Part shown: one piece after another, positions 5,985 to 11,823 of the stretch | Position numbering within the stretch: the first letter of the stretch is position 1 | How the letters are laid out: every line of letters starts with the position of its first letter | NCBI GenBank assembly: GCA_016179165.1 | Contig: JACORX010000347.1 | Coordinates: 1-11,823 of the forward strand | Reading direction: 5' to 3' | Source of the DNA: Candidatus Rokuibacteriota bacterium | GTDB lineage: Bacteria > Methylomirabilota > Methylomirabilia > Rokubacteriales > CSP1-6 | Length of the DNA: 11,823 bases | Notes under the pieces: generated by a model | What the model saw: the letters and a program-made list of their open reading frames with translations, nothing else | What the model was told of the DNA's origin: nothing | Database searches by the model: none | Position numbers and translations under genes: made by a program

Positions 5985-6989
5985 CTAGCTCTCGAAGCTG
6001 TGCTCGTATTGGGTGCGCAGCCGCTCCAGCTCCTCGGGATCGAGACGCATGCCGAGGGAGAGCCCCATCTCTCCCAGGATGGTCTTGATCTCGTTCAACG
6101 ACTTCTTGCCGAAGTTCTTGGTCTTGAGCAGCTCCGACTCGGTCTTCTGAACCAGGTCGGCGATCGTCCGGATGCTGGCCGTCTTGAGGCAGTTGGACGC
6201 GCGAACGGACAGCTCGAGCTCGTCCACGTTGCGGAAAAGGTGCTCGTTGAGCTCGACCCGGGGCAAGGTCTCGATCCCTGGCTCGCCGGGTACGGTCTCG
6301 GGCGGCGGGCTCTGCGGGAAGTCCGTCAGCAGGTCGAACTGGTCCTCGAGGATACGCGCGGCCTCGCCGACCGCCGCCTCGGGGGTGACGCTGCCGTTGG
6401 TCCAGACCTCGAGCACCAGACGCTCGAGCCCCGCCTCCTGGTTCGACGGCTCGACGTGAAAGTTCACCCGCTTGACGGGGGAGAAATCCGAGTCGATGAG
6501 TATGGCGTTGATCGGGAGAGCCTCGGGCTCGCGTCGCTCGGCGGCCTGGTAGCCGCGGCCGCGCTCCACGCACAGCTCCATTTCGAGGGCACCGTCCTTG
6601 TCGAGGTTGGCCAGCACGAGGTCGGGCGTCAGGATCTCTACGTCGGCGTCGGGATCGAAATCGCGCGCGGTGACCGTGCGCGGGCCCTCGACCTTGAGCC
6701 GCAAGAGCTTGGGCCGGTTCACGCTGACCGCGAAGACCAGCTTGCGCAGATTCATGATGATATCGAGCGTGTCTTCGTTGACGCCCTGCAGGTGCGAGAA
6801 CTCGTGGAGCACGCCCTCGATCTTGGCCCACGTGGGCACGGCGCCCGGGATCGAAGACAGGAGCACCCGACGGTAGGCATTGCCCACCGTGAGGGCGAAA
6901 CCCGGCTCGAAAGGCTCGACGGCGATCTGGCCGTGGGCACGCTCGCGGGCCAGCCACTCGTGGCGGACGGGAAGCACCATCTGCGGCAT
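5985..6989 (-). CDS. rpoA: RNA polymerase alpha subunit, stand-alone and divergent copy
   Basis: This 334-residue protein has both alpha domains. The N-terminal assembly domain shows NAYRRVLLSSIPGA (37-50; the double Arg is E. coli R44/R45), KIEGVLHEF and GVNED. The C-terminal domain (about 245-315) keeps the UP-element/activator contacts: SVRASNCLK (R263, N266, C267 = E. coli R265, N268, C269) and NFGKKSLNE (G294, K296, S297, E300). ATG 6989 is preceded by AGGAGG (complement of 6996-7001), 6 nt away. Oddities: the usually strict segment between FSPV and the WTNG motif (RVGQ-T-D-KL in most alphas) reads EPSNQEAGLERL here, and GYxPA reads GYQAA. It is not beside rpsD or rplQ, its normal neighbours. 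It may be a second, paralogous alpha or a relocated sole copy. Confidence 0.93.
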   Translation of the reverse strand: MPQMVLPVRHEWLARERAHGQIAVEPFEPGFALTVGNAYRRVLLSSIPGAVPTWAKIEGVLHEFSHLQGVNEDTLDIIMNLRKLVFAVSVNRPKLLRLKVEGPRTVTARDFDPDADVEILTPDLVLANLDKDGALEMELCVERGRGYQAAERREPEALPINAILIDSDFSPVKRVNFHVEPSNQEAGLERLVLEVWTNGSVTPEAAVGEAARILEDQFDLLTDFPQSPPPETVPGEPGIETLPRVELNEHLFRNVDELELSVRASNCLKTASIRTIADLVQKTESELLKTKNFGKKSLNEIKTILGEMGLSLGMRLDPEELERLRTQYEHSFES

Positions 6990-7038
6990 CGGATTCCTCC
7001 TGGGGGAATTTGGCGGGCTGCTTCACCCGAGGTTGCTC

Positions 7039-7066
7039 AGTATACCAGAAACCGGGCCTTGACCAA
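7039..7066 (-). promoter_or_regulatory. Candidate rpoA promoter
   Basis: On the minus strand, TATACT (complement of 7039-7044) makes a good -10 box, with TTGGTC (complement of 7061-7066) 16 nt upstream as a weak -35. The start would be near 7032, giving a leader of about 42 nt that contains the strong AGGAGG. The same bases read on the plus strand give TTGACC (7059-7064), a 5/6 match to a -35 facing mltG, but no convincing -10 follows it. Confidence 0.5.
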
Positions 7067-7088
7067 GCCTCGCTGCCGAAGGTTTGAC

Positions 7089-7108
7089 TGCCCGGGAAAG
7101 CCCGGGCA
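7089..7108 (+). repeat. Perfect 8-bp hairpin before the mltG ribosome binding site
   Basis: TGCCCGGG (7089-7096) and CCCGGGCA (7101-7108) form a perfect 8-bp stem with loop AAAG. It ends 4 nt before the mltG Shine-Dalgarno AAGGA (7113-7117), so it could affect mltG translation or mRNA stability, or be a dyad operator in the rpoA/mltG divergent region. No T-run follows in either direction. Confidence 0.45.
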
Positions 7109-7123
7109 AGATAAGGACAACCC

Positions 7124-8179
7124 ATGATGGAGCGGCCCCGGGTCCTCAAGACCTCGACCGGCGCGCCGGCCGGCCCGGGGCGGACGGTGCGCGGGTTTCT
7201 CTACGCCACGCTGGCGCTGCTGGCGGTCTTCGCTTGTCTGCAGATTTGGTGGGTGACGACGGCAGCCTACGGCGTGACCAAGGGCCCTCGCATCGTGGAG
7301 ATCCCGCCGCACCAGGGCCTGCTCGACATCGCCCGGCGCCTCGACGAGGCCGGCGTCATCAGGAGCCCATTCGGCTTCGCGCTCCTCGCCTTGGCGCAGG
7401 GAAGCGCGCGAAGCCTCAAGGCCGGGGAGTATGCAGTCCCCCAGGGGGCCAACACCTTCGCCGTGCTGAGCCTCCTCGAAGGCGGCAAGGTCCTCAGGCA
7501 CACGGTCCTCCTGCGCGAAGGATTCACGGTGGCCGAGCTGGCCCACGCCGTCGAGGCCGAGGGGCTCGCGCGCGCCGACGACATGCTCAGCGTCGGCCGC
7601 GATCCCCTCTTCCTCCGCACGCTCGAGATCCCGGGCGCCTCCGTCGAGGGCTACCTCTTCCCGGACTCCTACCAGTTCGTCTAGGGCCTGCCGCCGGAGG
7701 AGATGCTCGCGCGCATGGTGGCGAAGATGCGCGCCCAGCTCACGCCGGACGTCCTCAAGGCGGCCGAGGCCCGGGGGCTCAACGCGCACCAGCTGCTGAC
7801 GCTGGCCTCCATCATCGAGCGCGAGGGCGTCGAGCGGAGCGAGCTGCCCCTGATCTCCGCCGTGTTCTGGAACCGGCTCAAGCGGGACATGCCGCTCCAG
7901 GCCGACCCGACGGTGCAGTACGCCGTCGGCAAGGGCCGCCAGGCCTTGACGCGCGCCGATCTTCAGGTGGACCACCCGTTCAACACCTACCGGCGCATCG
8001 GCCTTCCCCCAGGCCCGATCGCCAACCCTGGGCTGCCGGCCATACGGGCCGCGGCCCACCCGGCGAACGCCAACTACCTCTATTTCGTCGCGCTGGACGA
8101 CCGCCGTCACCAGTTCTCGGAGAGCCTGGCCGCTCACAACGACGCGGTGGCCCGGTATCGCCTCGCAAGGCCACGCTAA
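7124..8179 (+). pseudogene. mltG: Endolytic murein transglycosylase MltG, interrupted by in-frame TAG
   Basis: ATG 7124 follows AAGGA by 6 nt. Residues 24-46 form the single inner-membrane anchor; then comes the LysM-like region (IPPHQGLLDIARRLDEAGVI, LKAGEYAVPQGANTFAVLSL). The conserved VEGYLFPDSYQFV is followed at once by TAG 7682-7684 (codon 187), and the same frame continues with GLPPEEMLARM and the catalytic domain LTLASIIEREGVERSE, whose IIE glutamate (codon 232) matches E. coli E218, then RLKRDMPLQADPTVQYA and FNTYRRIGLPPGPIANPG. It ends at TAA 8177-8179. Without the TAG it would be a normal 351-residue MltG, which cuts nascent glycan strands to end their growth. There is no frameshift and no other damage. 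A single CAG to TAG change, or a sequence error, explains it. An ATG at 7703, directly after GGAGGAG, might restart a soluble catalytic piece. Confidence 0.85.
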
Positions 8180-8213
8180 CGTCTCCGGGCCGGCGCGCAC
8201 GAGGGTTCGCGCC

Positions 8214-8242
8214 TTGTCAGTCAACGGTCTCGATGCTATAAG
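8214..8242 (+). promoter_or_regulatory. Near-consensus sigma-70 promoter of plsC-argH-lipoprotein operon
   Basis: TTGTCA (8214-8219, 5/6 match) is separated by exactly 17 nt from TATAAG (8237-8242, 5/6), which has an extended -10 TG at 8234-8235. Transcription should start at about 8249-8250, only 3-4 nt before the plsC ATG 8253, so the message is nearly leaderless. This AT-rich stretch stands out in the GC-rich background. Confidence 0.7.
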
Positions 8243-8252
8243 TAGGCAAATT

Positions 8253-8999
8253 ATGTCGCCGGGCGACGAGTCGAGCACTCTCGGGATCCTGTCGGGGGCG
8301 GCGGGACTACCCGCGGCTCGTCCGGGCGCGCCGCGCTTCCCTGCTCTCTACCAGCTCCTGCGCGGCGGCTGCGCTCCCATGCTGCGCTCCATGTTCGGCC
8401 TCGAGGTGACGGGGCTCGATCGTCTGCCCGCTGAGGGGCCCTTCATCCTGGCGTCCAACCACCACAACTACCTCGACGCCGTGGTGCTGGGCGTCGCAGT
8501 GCCGCGGCCCATCAACTTCCTCGTCATGCCGCGCGTGTTCCACGCGAGCCCGCTGCACCCGTCTTTCCACCGCCGCGTGGGCTCCATCCTCGTCAACATC
8601 GAGCGCCCAGACCCAGGCGCCATCAAGCGATCCCTCCGCGTCCTCGAGGACGGCGGCGTCGTCGGGATCTTCCCCGAGGGGCCGTTCAGCCGCGAGGGGC
8701 GGCTCGTATCGGGGCAGCCGGGCGTCGCCATGATCGCGCTGCGCTCGGGAGTGCCCGTCGTGCCCGTAGCCATCAGCGGCACCTACGAGGCTCTTGCCGG
8801 TCGCCGGTTCCACATCCCTCGCAGCTACCCGCTCGCCGTCCGCTTCGGCCAACCACTGCACTTCCACCAGACGCGCCGCCGCCGCGCGAACCAAGCCAAC
8901 CGCGAGGAAATCACGCGGCGGATCATGAGCCACATCGCCGCGCTGCTCGACACCGACGGGCTCCCGGCGGCCCAGCGCGGCGAGGTCGGCCCTTCGTGA
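8253..8999 (+). CDS. 1-acyl-sn-glycerol-3-phosphate acyltransferase-like protein (PlsC family)
   Basis: This 248-residue protein carries the PlsC signatures: catalytic H-x4-D as NHHNYLD (H70, D75), FPEGPFSREG (140-149, the phosphate-binding FPEG motif) and the late VPVVPVAISGTYEA block (167-180). The family moves acyl chains from acyl-ACP or acyl-CoA to lysophosphatidic acid at the inner membrane face. FPEG is followed by PFS instead of the usual TRS, so the acceptor may differ from lysophosphatidate. There is no long N-terminal membrane helix; residues 1-30 are polar and Gly/Ala-rich. I place the start at ATG 8253, because the in-frame TTG at 8214 is itself the promoter -35 box. A weak AGTAGG lies 6 nt before the ATG but mostly upstream of the predicted transcript start. 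The stop overlaps the argH GTG by 4 nt. Confidence 0.88.
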   Translation: MSPGDESSTLGILSGAAGLPAARPGAPRFPALYQLLRGGCAPMLRSMFGLEVTGLDRLPAEGPFILASNHHNYLDAVVLGVAVPRPINFLVMPRVFHASPLHPSFHRRVGSILVNIERPDPGAIKRSLRVLEDGGVVGIFPEGPFSREGRLVSGQPGVAMIALRSGVPVVPVAISGTYEALAGRRFHIPRSYPLAVRFGQPLHFHQTRRRRANQANREEITRRIMSHIAALLDTDGLPAAQRGEVGPS

Positions 9000-10411
9000 C
9001 CTTTGCTGACAGTCCCCCGGGCTCGGGCAAGCCCTGGGGTGGCCGCTTCGAGGCAGGCGCAGACCCGGAGGCTGAAACCTTCACGTCTTCCCTTGCCTTC
9101 GATCGGCGGCTCTGGCCCTACGACATCCGCGGCAGCGCCGCGTGGGCCCGCGCGCTCGAGCGCGCGGGGCTCATCAACGGTGGCGAGCGCGCGGCCATCG
9201 ACAAGGGCCTCGAGGCCGTGCGCGCTGAGCTCGAGAGCGGCCGGTTCGCCTTCCGCCGGGAGCTCGAAGACATCCACATGAACATCGAGCGGCGCCTCAC
9301 CGAGATCGCCGGCGCCGTGGGCGGGAAGCTTCACACGGGGCGCTCGCGCAACGACCAGATCGCCCTCGACGAGCGCCTCTACCTTCGAGACGTGCTCGGA
9401 AGCCTCGACGCGGCGCTAGCGGCCGCGCAGTCGGCGCTCCTCGATCAGGCCGAGCGGCACCGCGAGGCCGCCATGCCCGGCTACACGCACCTCCAGCGGG
9501 CCCAGCCGGTGCTGCTCGCCCACCACCTCCTCGCCTACATCTGCATGCTCGACCGCGACCGCGACCGCTTCGCCGAGTGCGGCCGGCGTGTCAACGTCCT
9601 GCCGCTGGGCTCGGCCGCGCTGGCCGGCGCGGCCTTTACCATCGACCGCGCGGCGCTCGCCCGCGACCTGGAGTTCGCCGGGCCAAGCTCCAACAGCATG
9701 GACGCCGTGGCCGACCGGGACTACGTGATCGAGTTCCTGGCGGCAGCGGCCGTGCTCGGCATGCACTGCTCGCGGCTGGCGACCGACCTCCAGCTCTGGG
9801 CCACCGCCGAGTTCGGCTTCGTCGAGTTCTCTGACACCTTCGCGACGGGCTCGTCGATCATGCCGCAGAAGAAGAACCCGGACGTGGCCGAGCTGATCCG
9901 CGGCAAGACCGGCCGCCTCTACGGCAATCTTGTGGCCGTGCTGACCACCATGAAAGGGCTGCCGCTGACCTACAACTCCGACATGCAGGAGGACAAGGAG
10001 CCCTTGTTCGACACGGTGGACACGCTCGAGGCGGTGCTCCGTGTGCTGCCGCCCATGCTCGCGAGCCTGACCTTCCGGGTCGACCGCATGCGAGAAGCGG
10101 CCGGCACCTTCTACTCGACGGCAACCGACCTCGCCGACTACCTCGTGCGCAAGGGCCTGCCGTTCCGCGAGGCCCACGAGATCGTGGGACGCACCGTCCG
10201 GCACGGCATCGCCAAGGGGAAGGAGCTCGGCGAGCTCTCGCTGGAGGATCTCCGCTCGTTCTCGCCGCTGATCGAGAAGGACGTCCATGCGGCGCTGACC
10301 GTCGAGGCCTCGTTGAGAGCGCGCGCGGTCACTGGTGGCACAGCGCCCGAGGCCGTCGCCCGCGAGCTCGTCCAGGCGCGAAGGCGGATCGCCAAAGGTA
10401 CCCAGCCGTGA
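8996..10411 (+). CDS. argH: Argininosuccinate lyase
   Basis: This 471-residue enzyme splits argininosuccinate into arginine and fumarate, the last step of arginine synthesis, as a cytoplasmic homotetramer. Visible signatures are KPWGGRF near the start, EDIHMNIE (91-98), TGRSRNDQ (114-121), GYTHLQRAQP with the catalytic His (H165), and the fumarase/aspartase superfamily loop GSSIMPQKKNP from residue 285, with its mobile catalytic serine. Length is normal (about 455-470). The start is GTG 8996 in a GTGA overlap with the plsC stop, so translation is probably coupled; the upstream GCGAGG is weak and far. The last codons likewise overlap the lipoprotein start as GTGA. Intact, and very sure. Confidence 0.97.
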   Translation: MTFADSPPGSGKPWGGRFEAGADPEAETFTSSLAFDRRLWPYDIRGSAAWARALERAGLINGGERAAIDKGLEAVRAELESGRFAFRRELEDIHMNIERRLTEIAGAVGGKLHTGRSRNDQIALDERLYLRDVLGSLDAALAAAQSALLDQAERHREAAMPGYTHLQRAQPVLLAHHLLAYICMLDRDRDRFAECGRRVNVLPLGSAALAGAAFTIDRAALARDLEFAGPSSNSMDAVADRDYVIEFLAAAAVLGMHCSRLATDLQLWATAEFGFVEFSDTFATGSSIMPQKKNPDVAELIRGKTGRLYGNLVAVLTTMKGLPLTYNSDMQEDKEPLFDTVDTLEAVLRVLPPMLASLTFRVDRMREAAGTFYSTATDLADYLVRKGLPFREAHEIVGRTVRHGIAKGKELGELSLEDLRSFSPLIEKDVHAALTVEASLRARAVTGGTAPEAVARELVQARRRIAKGTQP

Positions 10412-11499
10412 TCTACCCGTCGCGGCGCGCGGTTGTGGCCGTCGGTCTTGCGGTCGCGGCCCTTGCCCTCGGCGGCTGCGGCAAGAAGGGCCTGATCGTG
10501 GCGCCGGAGCGGCGCCTGCCCCTGCCGCCCGACGGGATGCACGCCGTCGTCGCCGAGCGCGCCATCGTGGTCAGCTGGAACAACCCACGCGTGCGAGCCG
10601 ACGGCACGCGACTGCGCGACGTGGCCGTCGTGCGCTTGTTCAGGCGTGAAGAGGCCGCGGACACGGCGCCCAAGCCTGCCATGCTCTCGGGCGATCGCGT
10701 GGTCGGCTACGAAGAGATCGCCCGCATCCCTCTCGACGTCACTCCACCCGCCGGCGTCCAGGTCCAGGGCGGGACGGTGAGCGTCACCGACAGTGCGGGG
10801 CTCAGCTTCGGGCGCCGCTACGTCTACGTGACAACGGCCGAGGATGGCATCGGGCGATCGAGCCCGCCGTCGGAGCGTCTCGTCGTCACCCTCCTCGCGG
10901 GGCCGGCGGCGCCCTCGAGAGTGGACGCGCAAGCCGGGGACAAGGAGGTCCGGCTCAAGTGGGAAGCGCCGAGATCCTTCCTCGACGGGATGCCGGCGTC
11001 GGGTGAGCTCCGCTACATCGTGCTCCGCGCGGCGGGTGACGGCGCCCTCTCGCCCGTCACACCAAAACCCACCACCGGCACCACCTTGACGGATACGGGC
11101 CTCGAAAACGACACCACCTACCGCTACGCGATCCAGGCCGTGCGCGTGGATCCGGTAGGCACGGCGCTGGGTGCCACATCGGTGGTGGTCGCCGCGACAC
11201 CGGTGGACACGACACCGCCCTCGGCGCCCACGCGGCTGATCGGCATCCAGGCGGAGGGAAGCACGAGGCTCGTGTGGGATGCGAGCCCGGAGGAGGACGT
11301 GGCGCTCTACGCGGTCTACCGCGCCGAAGGGACGGGCGCGTTCCTCCGAATCGCCACGACCCAGAGGATCACAACGGTGTACACCGATCGCGACGTGCAG
11401 TCCGGCCGGACCTACCGCTACGCCGTCACCGCGCTCGACCGCGCTCAGAAAGCCAACGAGAGCCCACACTCCAACGAAATCTCCGTCACCCTCCCTTAG
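10408..11499 (+). CDS. Lipoprotein with LptM-like N-terminus and three fibronectin type III-like domains
   Basis: This 363-residue protein starts at GTG 10408, overlapping the argH stop by 4 nt. Residues 1-23 are a lipoprotein signal with lipobox LGGC, so Cys24 should be lipidated. The mature start CGKKGLIVAPE resembles the CGxKGPL motif of LptM (YifL), a small lipoprotein that helps the LPS translocon mature. The remainder holds three FN3-like beta-sandwich domains: about 40-164, 165-266 and 267-363. They show VSWNNP, LKWEAP and LVWDAS in strand C and TYRYAIQA or TYRYAVTA near strand F; DTTPPSAPTRL opens the last one. FN3 domains usually bind proteins or glycans. In gammaproteobacteria lptM sits beside lysA, and here a similar lipoprotein follows argH; lysA may lie beyond the window. 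The role is inferred, the lipoprotein and FN3 calls are firm. Confidence 0.85.
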   Translation: MIYPSRRAVVAVGLAVAALALGGCGKKGLIVAPERRLPLPPDGMHAVVAERAIVVSWNNPRVRADGTRLRDVAVVRLFRREEAADTAPKPAMLSGDRVVGYEEIARIPLDVTPPAGVQVQGGTVSVTDSAGLSFGRRYVYVTTAEDGIGRSSPPSERLVVTLLAGPAAPSRVDAQAGDKEVRLKWEAPRSFLDGMPASGELRYIVLRAAGDGALSPVTPKPTTGTTLTDTGLENDTTYRYAIQAVRVDPVGTALGATSVVVAATPVDTTPPSAPTRLIGIQAEGSTRLVWDASPEEDVALYAVYRAEGTGAFLRIATTQRITTVYTDRDVQSGRTYRYAVTALDRAQKANESPHSNEISVTLP

Positions 11500-11508
11500 T
11501 CGGCCGCC

Positions 11509-11615
11509 GATAAGGGCCCATCTGCTTCGTTGCCGCCCTCGACCGCAGGCTCAACGTAGCAGGGCTACGCCTCGCCTGCGGCCTTCGGGCGGCGCCTCGC
11601 ATCTGGACCCTTCTC
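11509..11615. repeat. 107-bp nested palindromic element with near-matching ends
   Basis: The ends GATAAGGGCCCA (11509-11520) and TGGACCCTTCTC (11604-11615) are inverted repeats matching at 10 of 12 positions. Inside is a nested stem: GCCGCCC/GGGCGGC (11532-11538 with 11587-11593), CCGCAGGC/GCCTGCGG (11543-11550 with 11574-11581) and CGTAGC/GCTACG (11555-11560 with 11564-11569, loop AGG), all perfect, joined by small internal loops. It starts 9 nt after the lipoprotein stop and has no coding sign. This fits a REP/MITE-like dispersed intergenic repeat or a structured mRNA end. Confidence 0.7.
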
Positions 11616-11665
11616 GACGCCCTCCACCCCGGCTTGCGTCAATTGCCCATCGGGCGGGTGGCGTC
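11616..11665. repeat. Small inverted repeat joining the two larger ones
   Basis: GACGCC (11616-11621) and GGCGTC (11660-11665) are exact inverted repeats that abut the elements on both sides. GCCC/GGGC (11645-11648 with 11652-11655, loop ATC) forms a small hairpin inside. Short stems like this arise by chance in GC-rich DNA; only the exact abutment makes it worth noting. Confidence 0.3.
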
Positions 11666-11778
11666 GGGGGCAGGGGCTGCGCGGCCGGCGGAGTGGGACC
11701 CCCGAGTCCCGCCCCCAGCTCGAAGAGCGGCCATTCGGGCGAGTGGGTGACGTAGCCGGCCCCGCAGCCCCAGCCCCC
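11666..11778. repeat. 113-bp inverted repeat with 24-bp arms and two inner hairpins
   Basis: The 24-nt arms at 11666-11689 and 11755-11778 are reverse complements at 22 of 24 positions, with a 65-nt spacer. The spacer holds two further hairpins: GGGAC/GTCCC (11695-11699 with 11706-11710) and GCTC/GAGC (11718-11721 with 11725-11728, loop GAA). The whole could fold as a long stem with two side arms. The minus-strand frame across it is Gly/Pro-rich and shows no family likeness. Confidence 0.6.
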
Positions 11779-11823
11779 CACGACCGGACCCAGTCACTTA
11801 TAAACAACTGACGCAGCCGACCA

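Larger units (their letters stand above)
11500..11823. other. 324-bp terminal region without a gene
   Basis: I find no gene between the lipoprotein stop and the window end. The region is filled by the three abutting inverted repeats at 11509-11778. After them, an AT-rich patch (about 11791-11810, containing TTATAAAC) could be part of a promoter in either direction, but a matching -35 box is missing or lies outside the window. Confidence 0.6.

Noticed and set aside
8214..8252. TTG 8214 as plsC start
   Set aside because: The TTG is part of the -35 box TTGTCA; the extra 13 residues are not typical of the family, and ATG 8253 fits the promoter.
11509..11615. Full insertion sequence
   Set aside because: Too short for a transposase, and no exact target-site duplication is seen at the edges (GCCGCC versus GACGCC).
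11551..11781. Minus-strand frame of 76 codons near the window end
   Set aside because: Gly/Pro-rich, starts with GTG without a ribosome binding site, runs through both inverted-repeat elements, and resembles no family I know.
1..11823. Alternative genetic code with TAG or TGA as sense codons
   Set aside because: lysC, comEC, rpoA, the DUF3106 gene and the lipoprotein end properly at TAG, and comEA, plsC and argH at TGA, so both are stops here.
1..11823. tRNA, rRNA or CRISPR array
   Set aside because: No cloverleaf-like segment, rRNA motif or regularly spaced repeat with unique spacers was seen by eye on either strand.

Overview
The window is very GC-rich, gene-dense bacterial DNA with almost entirely chromosomal housekeeping content. 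Gene content and order (an ECF sigma factor leading into a DUF3106 protein, lysC, comEA-comEC, and mltG-plsC-argH-lipoprotein) fit an uncultured soil or sediment Gram-negative lineage such as Candidatus Rokubacteria/Methylomirabilota or a deltaproteobacterium-like group. This placement is inferred from gene content; no 16S or marker tree was available. Stop codon use (TAG, TGA and TAA all end intact genes) indicates the standard code.

Layout. (1) 1-1580, +: the 3' end of an ECF sigma factor, overlapped by a one-pass membrane protein in the anti-sigma position, then a short exported-protein locus broken by an in-frame TGA, then an exported DUF3106 protein made of 18-residue repeats. The tight spacing looks like one sigma-controlled envelope operon. 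(2) 1683-2912, +: aspartokinase LysC, with a well-formed internal ribosome binding site and start predicting a separate regulatory beta subunit, as in Bacillus and Corynebacterium. (3) 3060-5910, +: comEA and comEC, the DNA receptor and inner-membrane channel of natural transformation. (4) 5985-6989, -: a stand-alone, somewhat divergent rpoA (RNA polymerase alpha), outside the ribosomal-protein operon where it usually lies. A strong hairpin separates it from convergent comEC. (5) 7124-8179, +: mltG, divergent from rpoA and interrupted by an in-frame TAG. (6) 8253-11499, +: plsC-type acyltransferase, argH and an FN3 lipoprotein, joined by two GTGA stop/start overlaps and preceded by a near-consensus sigma-70 promoter placed almost directly on the plsC start codon. 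(7) 11500-11823: no convincing gene. It holds three abutting inverted-repeat structures, the first a 107-bp nested palindrome with near-matching ends.

How it works together: the window joins amino-acid synthesis (lysC for the aspartate family, argH for arginine), envelope building (mltG, plsC, lipoprotein, sigma/DUF3106 operon), DNA uptake (comEA/comEC) and transcription (rpoA). I see no defence system, prophage, CRISPR array or transposase. The most interesting signals are the out-of-context rpoA, the two single-codon nonsense interruptions, the internal lysC start, the hexapeptide-repeat membrane protein in the anti-sigma slot, the LptM-like FN3 lipoprotein, and the structured 3' tract.
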